From: Oscillospiraceae bacterium
GTDB lineage: Bacteria; Bacillota; Clostridia; Oscillospirales; Ruminococcaceae
Direction of reading: 5' to 3'
Length of the DNA stretch: 38,174 bases
NCBI GenBank assembly: GCA_009777155.1
Contig: WRMK01000004.1
Coordinates: forward strand, 1 to 38,174
In this document: positions 36,710 to 38,174 of the stretch, piece by piece
Layout: each line of letters begins with the position of its first letter
Position numbering within the stretch: the first letter of the stretch is position 1
The notes under the pieces: model-generated
The model's database searches: none
Told to the model about the DNA's origin: nothing
What the model saw: the letters and a program-made list of their open reading frames with translations, nothing else
Program-made: the position numbers and the translations under genes

Positions 36710-37729
36710 CTACCCCAAATCCCCCAACATAACCTGCCTATCCACCGAAAATAAATCCCTTAATCTCGCATGAGAATACGCTTTGACAGAGTGCTTTTCA
36801 ACCATTCCAATTATCCCCGAAACAGTAACAGCAGAACCGTGAACTCCTGTTTCTTTTACGATATTAGCGATTTGCCCGTCAATACTTTTGCTGAAACCGC
36901 CCGCTATATACGAGAAAAACGCAAGCGGCATTTTGCCGTCATAATAATTCTGCAAACCGCCGATGTAATTATGAACCATGCGGTTATGATGGTCATTGCT
37001 TATGGTGTATTTGCTGTATGCTTTGTTGTCGATAATGCCGCAATAACCCTCGCTGTCAGATAGAATCATAACGTCGGGAGTTAGCCCGATTGCACCGACA
37101 TGACGAGATTCAAACCCAAAAACAGTTTTGAATAATTCGGCAGTTGCTTTTTCAAAATCGAGTGCGTTGTCCCGCCCCTTGAACGCCATTTCAAAGTATT
37201 CTGTCATAAACGAGCCGATTGCTCCTCGTGGGTAAAGGCTCATCAAAGTTGTTTCAACAAATCTTGTTTCCGCACCGACCGTTTCTGCAATTTTGTCGAT
37301 TAAATCCGATGTGATTTTTCCGATAGGTTGTTTAAGTGATTCGGCGATAAACGCTTGCTTGATTTTGATTTCTGCAAGCATTTTCGGAGTTACGGTTGAG
37401 GCTTCGGTCAAGTTCCGCAAATCCTTTTTATGTTTAGGGTCAAGCCCGTATTTTCTTTGGAAAAACTCATGCTCGGCGGGGCGGTCAATAAACTTCGGCG
37501 TTTCGGCGAGTATCACCCTAACCTCGTCAGTTTTATCGGGCAATATTCGTATCGCTCTATCGTCTTCGCTACGTTTTGCAAGCTGTGTATATTCGAGCCA
37601 GTTTTGAATTGTATTTGCCACGTCCATTAAGTTCCCGAAAGGGTTTTCCTTGTTTAGCCCCTTGCTTGAAGGGTATTTTTCAAAGAAATCCTTATCAAGT
37701 GCCGCCTCGCCTTTTTGCCGGAACAACAA
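36710..37729 (-). CDS. AlwI-family/FokI-type PD-(D/E)XK restriction endonuclease, possibly N-terminally truncated
   Basis: TPDVMILSDSEGYCGIIDNKAYSKYTISNDHHNRMVHNYIGGLQNYY compared with FokI PDG..YGVIVDTKAYSGGY; TTG start, no ATG. Confidence 0.75.
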   Translation of the reverse strand: MLFRQKGEAALDKDFFEKYPSSKGLNKENPFGNLMDVANTIQNWLEYTQLAKRSEDDRAIRILPDKTDEVRVILAETPKFIDRPAEHEFFQRKYGLDPKHKKDLRNLTEASTVTPKMLAEIKIKQAFIAESLKQPIGKITSDLIDKIAETVGAETRFVETTLMSLYPRGAIGSFMTEYFEMAFKGRDNALDFEKATAELFKTVFGFESRHVGAIGLTPDVMILSDSEGYCGIIDNKAYSKYTISNDHHNRMVHNYIGGLQNYYDGKMPLAFFSYIAGGFSKSIDGQIANIVKETGVHGSAVTVSGIIGMVEKHSVKAYSHARLRDLFSVDRQVMLGDLG

Positions 37730-37740
37730 TAGCTTGTCAA

Positions 37741-37983
37741 CTACCTTTTTATAACAGGCTTCTGTTTCTGTAAATCAATTAGCTTATCGCATTGTTTACA
37801 ATCAACCTGGTCAATACATACAGAACACGGTAATAGACCCATTCCGCAAAAAGGACAAGAACTTATTTGACAAGCAGTGGTATTGAAAACCTCGTTATCG
37901 CAATTGTTACAATAAACATCAAAATAACAAGTGTTAATGAACCCCAAATCATCCTTTTTCCCGACTGTCTCCGGCACTTTCAT
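37741..37983 (-). CDS. Cys-rich zinc-ribbon-like mini-protein
   Basis: CNNCDNEVFNTTACQISSCPFCGMGLLPCSVCIDQVDCKQCDK; atggaggtttt SD before ATG. Confidence 0.55.
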   Translation of the reverse strand: MKVPETVGKKDDLGFINTCYFDVYCNNCDNEVFNTTACQISSCPFCGMGLLPCSVCIDQVDCKQCDKLIDLQKQKPVIKR

Positions 37984-37995
37984 AAAACCTCCATT

Positions 37996-38174
37996 TCATA
38001 GTCGGGTAACCGACTTATAAAACACCTGTTCAGACTTTATTGTTTGCTTTTCAAACTTTATTTCACTAATAGGGTTAAACACAGTCATCATTTTAGGAAT
38101 ATCAGCAAGATTGCTAATAATAGTTAATGCGTATTGATTTGTGTATTCAATGGCTTTCTCATATTCATTTTTAT
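37996..38174 (-). CDS. C-terminal part of unidentified ORF truncated by window edge
   Basis: Open minus-strand frame ending ..KNEYEKAIEYTNQYALTIISNLADIPKMMTVFNPISEIKFEKQTIKSEQVFYKSVTRL*. Confidence 0.45.
   Translation of the reverse strand, partial: KNEYEKAIEYTNQYALTIISNLADIPKMMTVFNPISEIKFEKQTIKSEQVFYKSVTRL

Noticed and set aside
1-38174. Prophage or integrative element
   Set aside because: No integrase, capsid, terminase, portal or conjugation ORFs recognised in any frame
1-38174. tRNA or rRNA genes
   Set aside because: No cloverleaf/GGTTCRANTCC-type segments or conserved rRNA stretches recognised by eye; a tRNAscan-SE/barrnap run would be decisive

Overview
Chromosomal window from what looks like an anaerobic Bacillota (Clostridia-like) genome; the taxonomy is an inference from gene content only. 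No rRNA, tRNA or CRISPR array was recognised. Left part (1-18 kb), mostly housekeeping: receiver-domain fragment, NifU-like/GGGtGRT pair, HicBA-like TA pair, HD-GYP protein, EamA transporter, gpsA, two tandem GH11 xylanases with C-terminal membrane tails, plsY, PIN-type TA pair, der, a TIGR03279/DUF512 radical-SAM protein with a 9x21-bp expansion, rpmF, pgi and a D-Ala-D-Ala carboxypeptidase. Middle/right part (18.2-35.2 kb): a xylan/oligosaccharide locus with a divergent AraC regulator, a 994-aa CBM-like/solute-binding fusion, two CUT1 permeases, an NHL/TPR membrane protein, a YIP1 protein, a DUF5696-like lipoprotein, two more CUT1 permeases, a lipoprotein SBP and a GH10 xylanase lipoprotein; no ABC ATPase is present. 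Right end: APS-kinase-like protein, PycTM-like membrane protein, AlwI/FokI-type nuclease and a Cys-rich mini-protein, a possible defence-type cluster. The window also carries several families of palindromic intergenic repeats: three with heptamer-repeat arms, one with covarying palindromic cores, and one multi-hairpin element present twice in opposite orientation with different self-complementary outer stems. All family calls were made by eye from the translations; no search was run.
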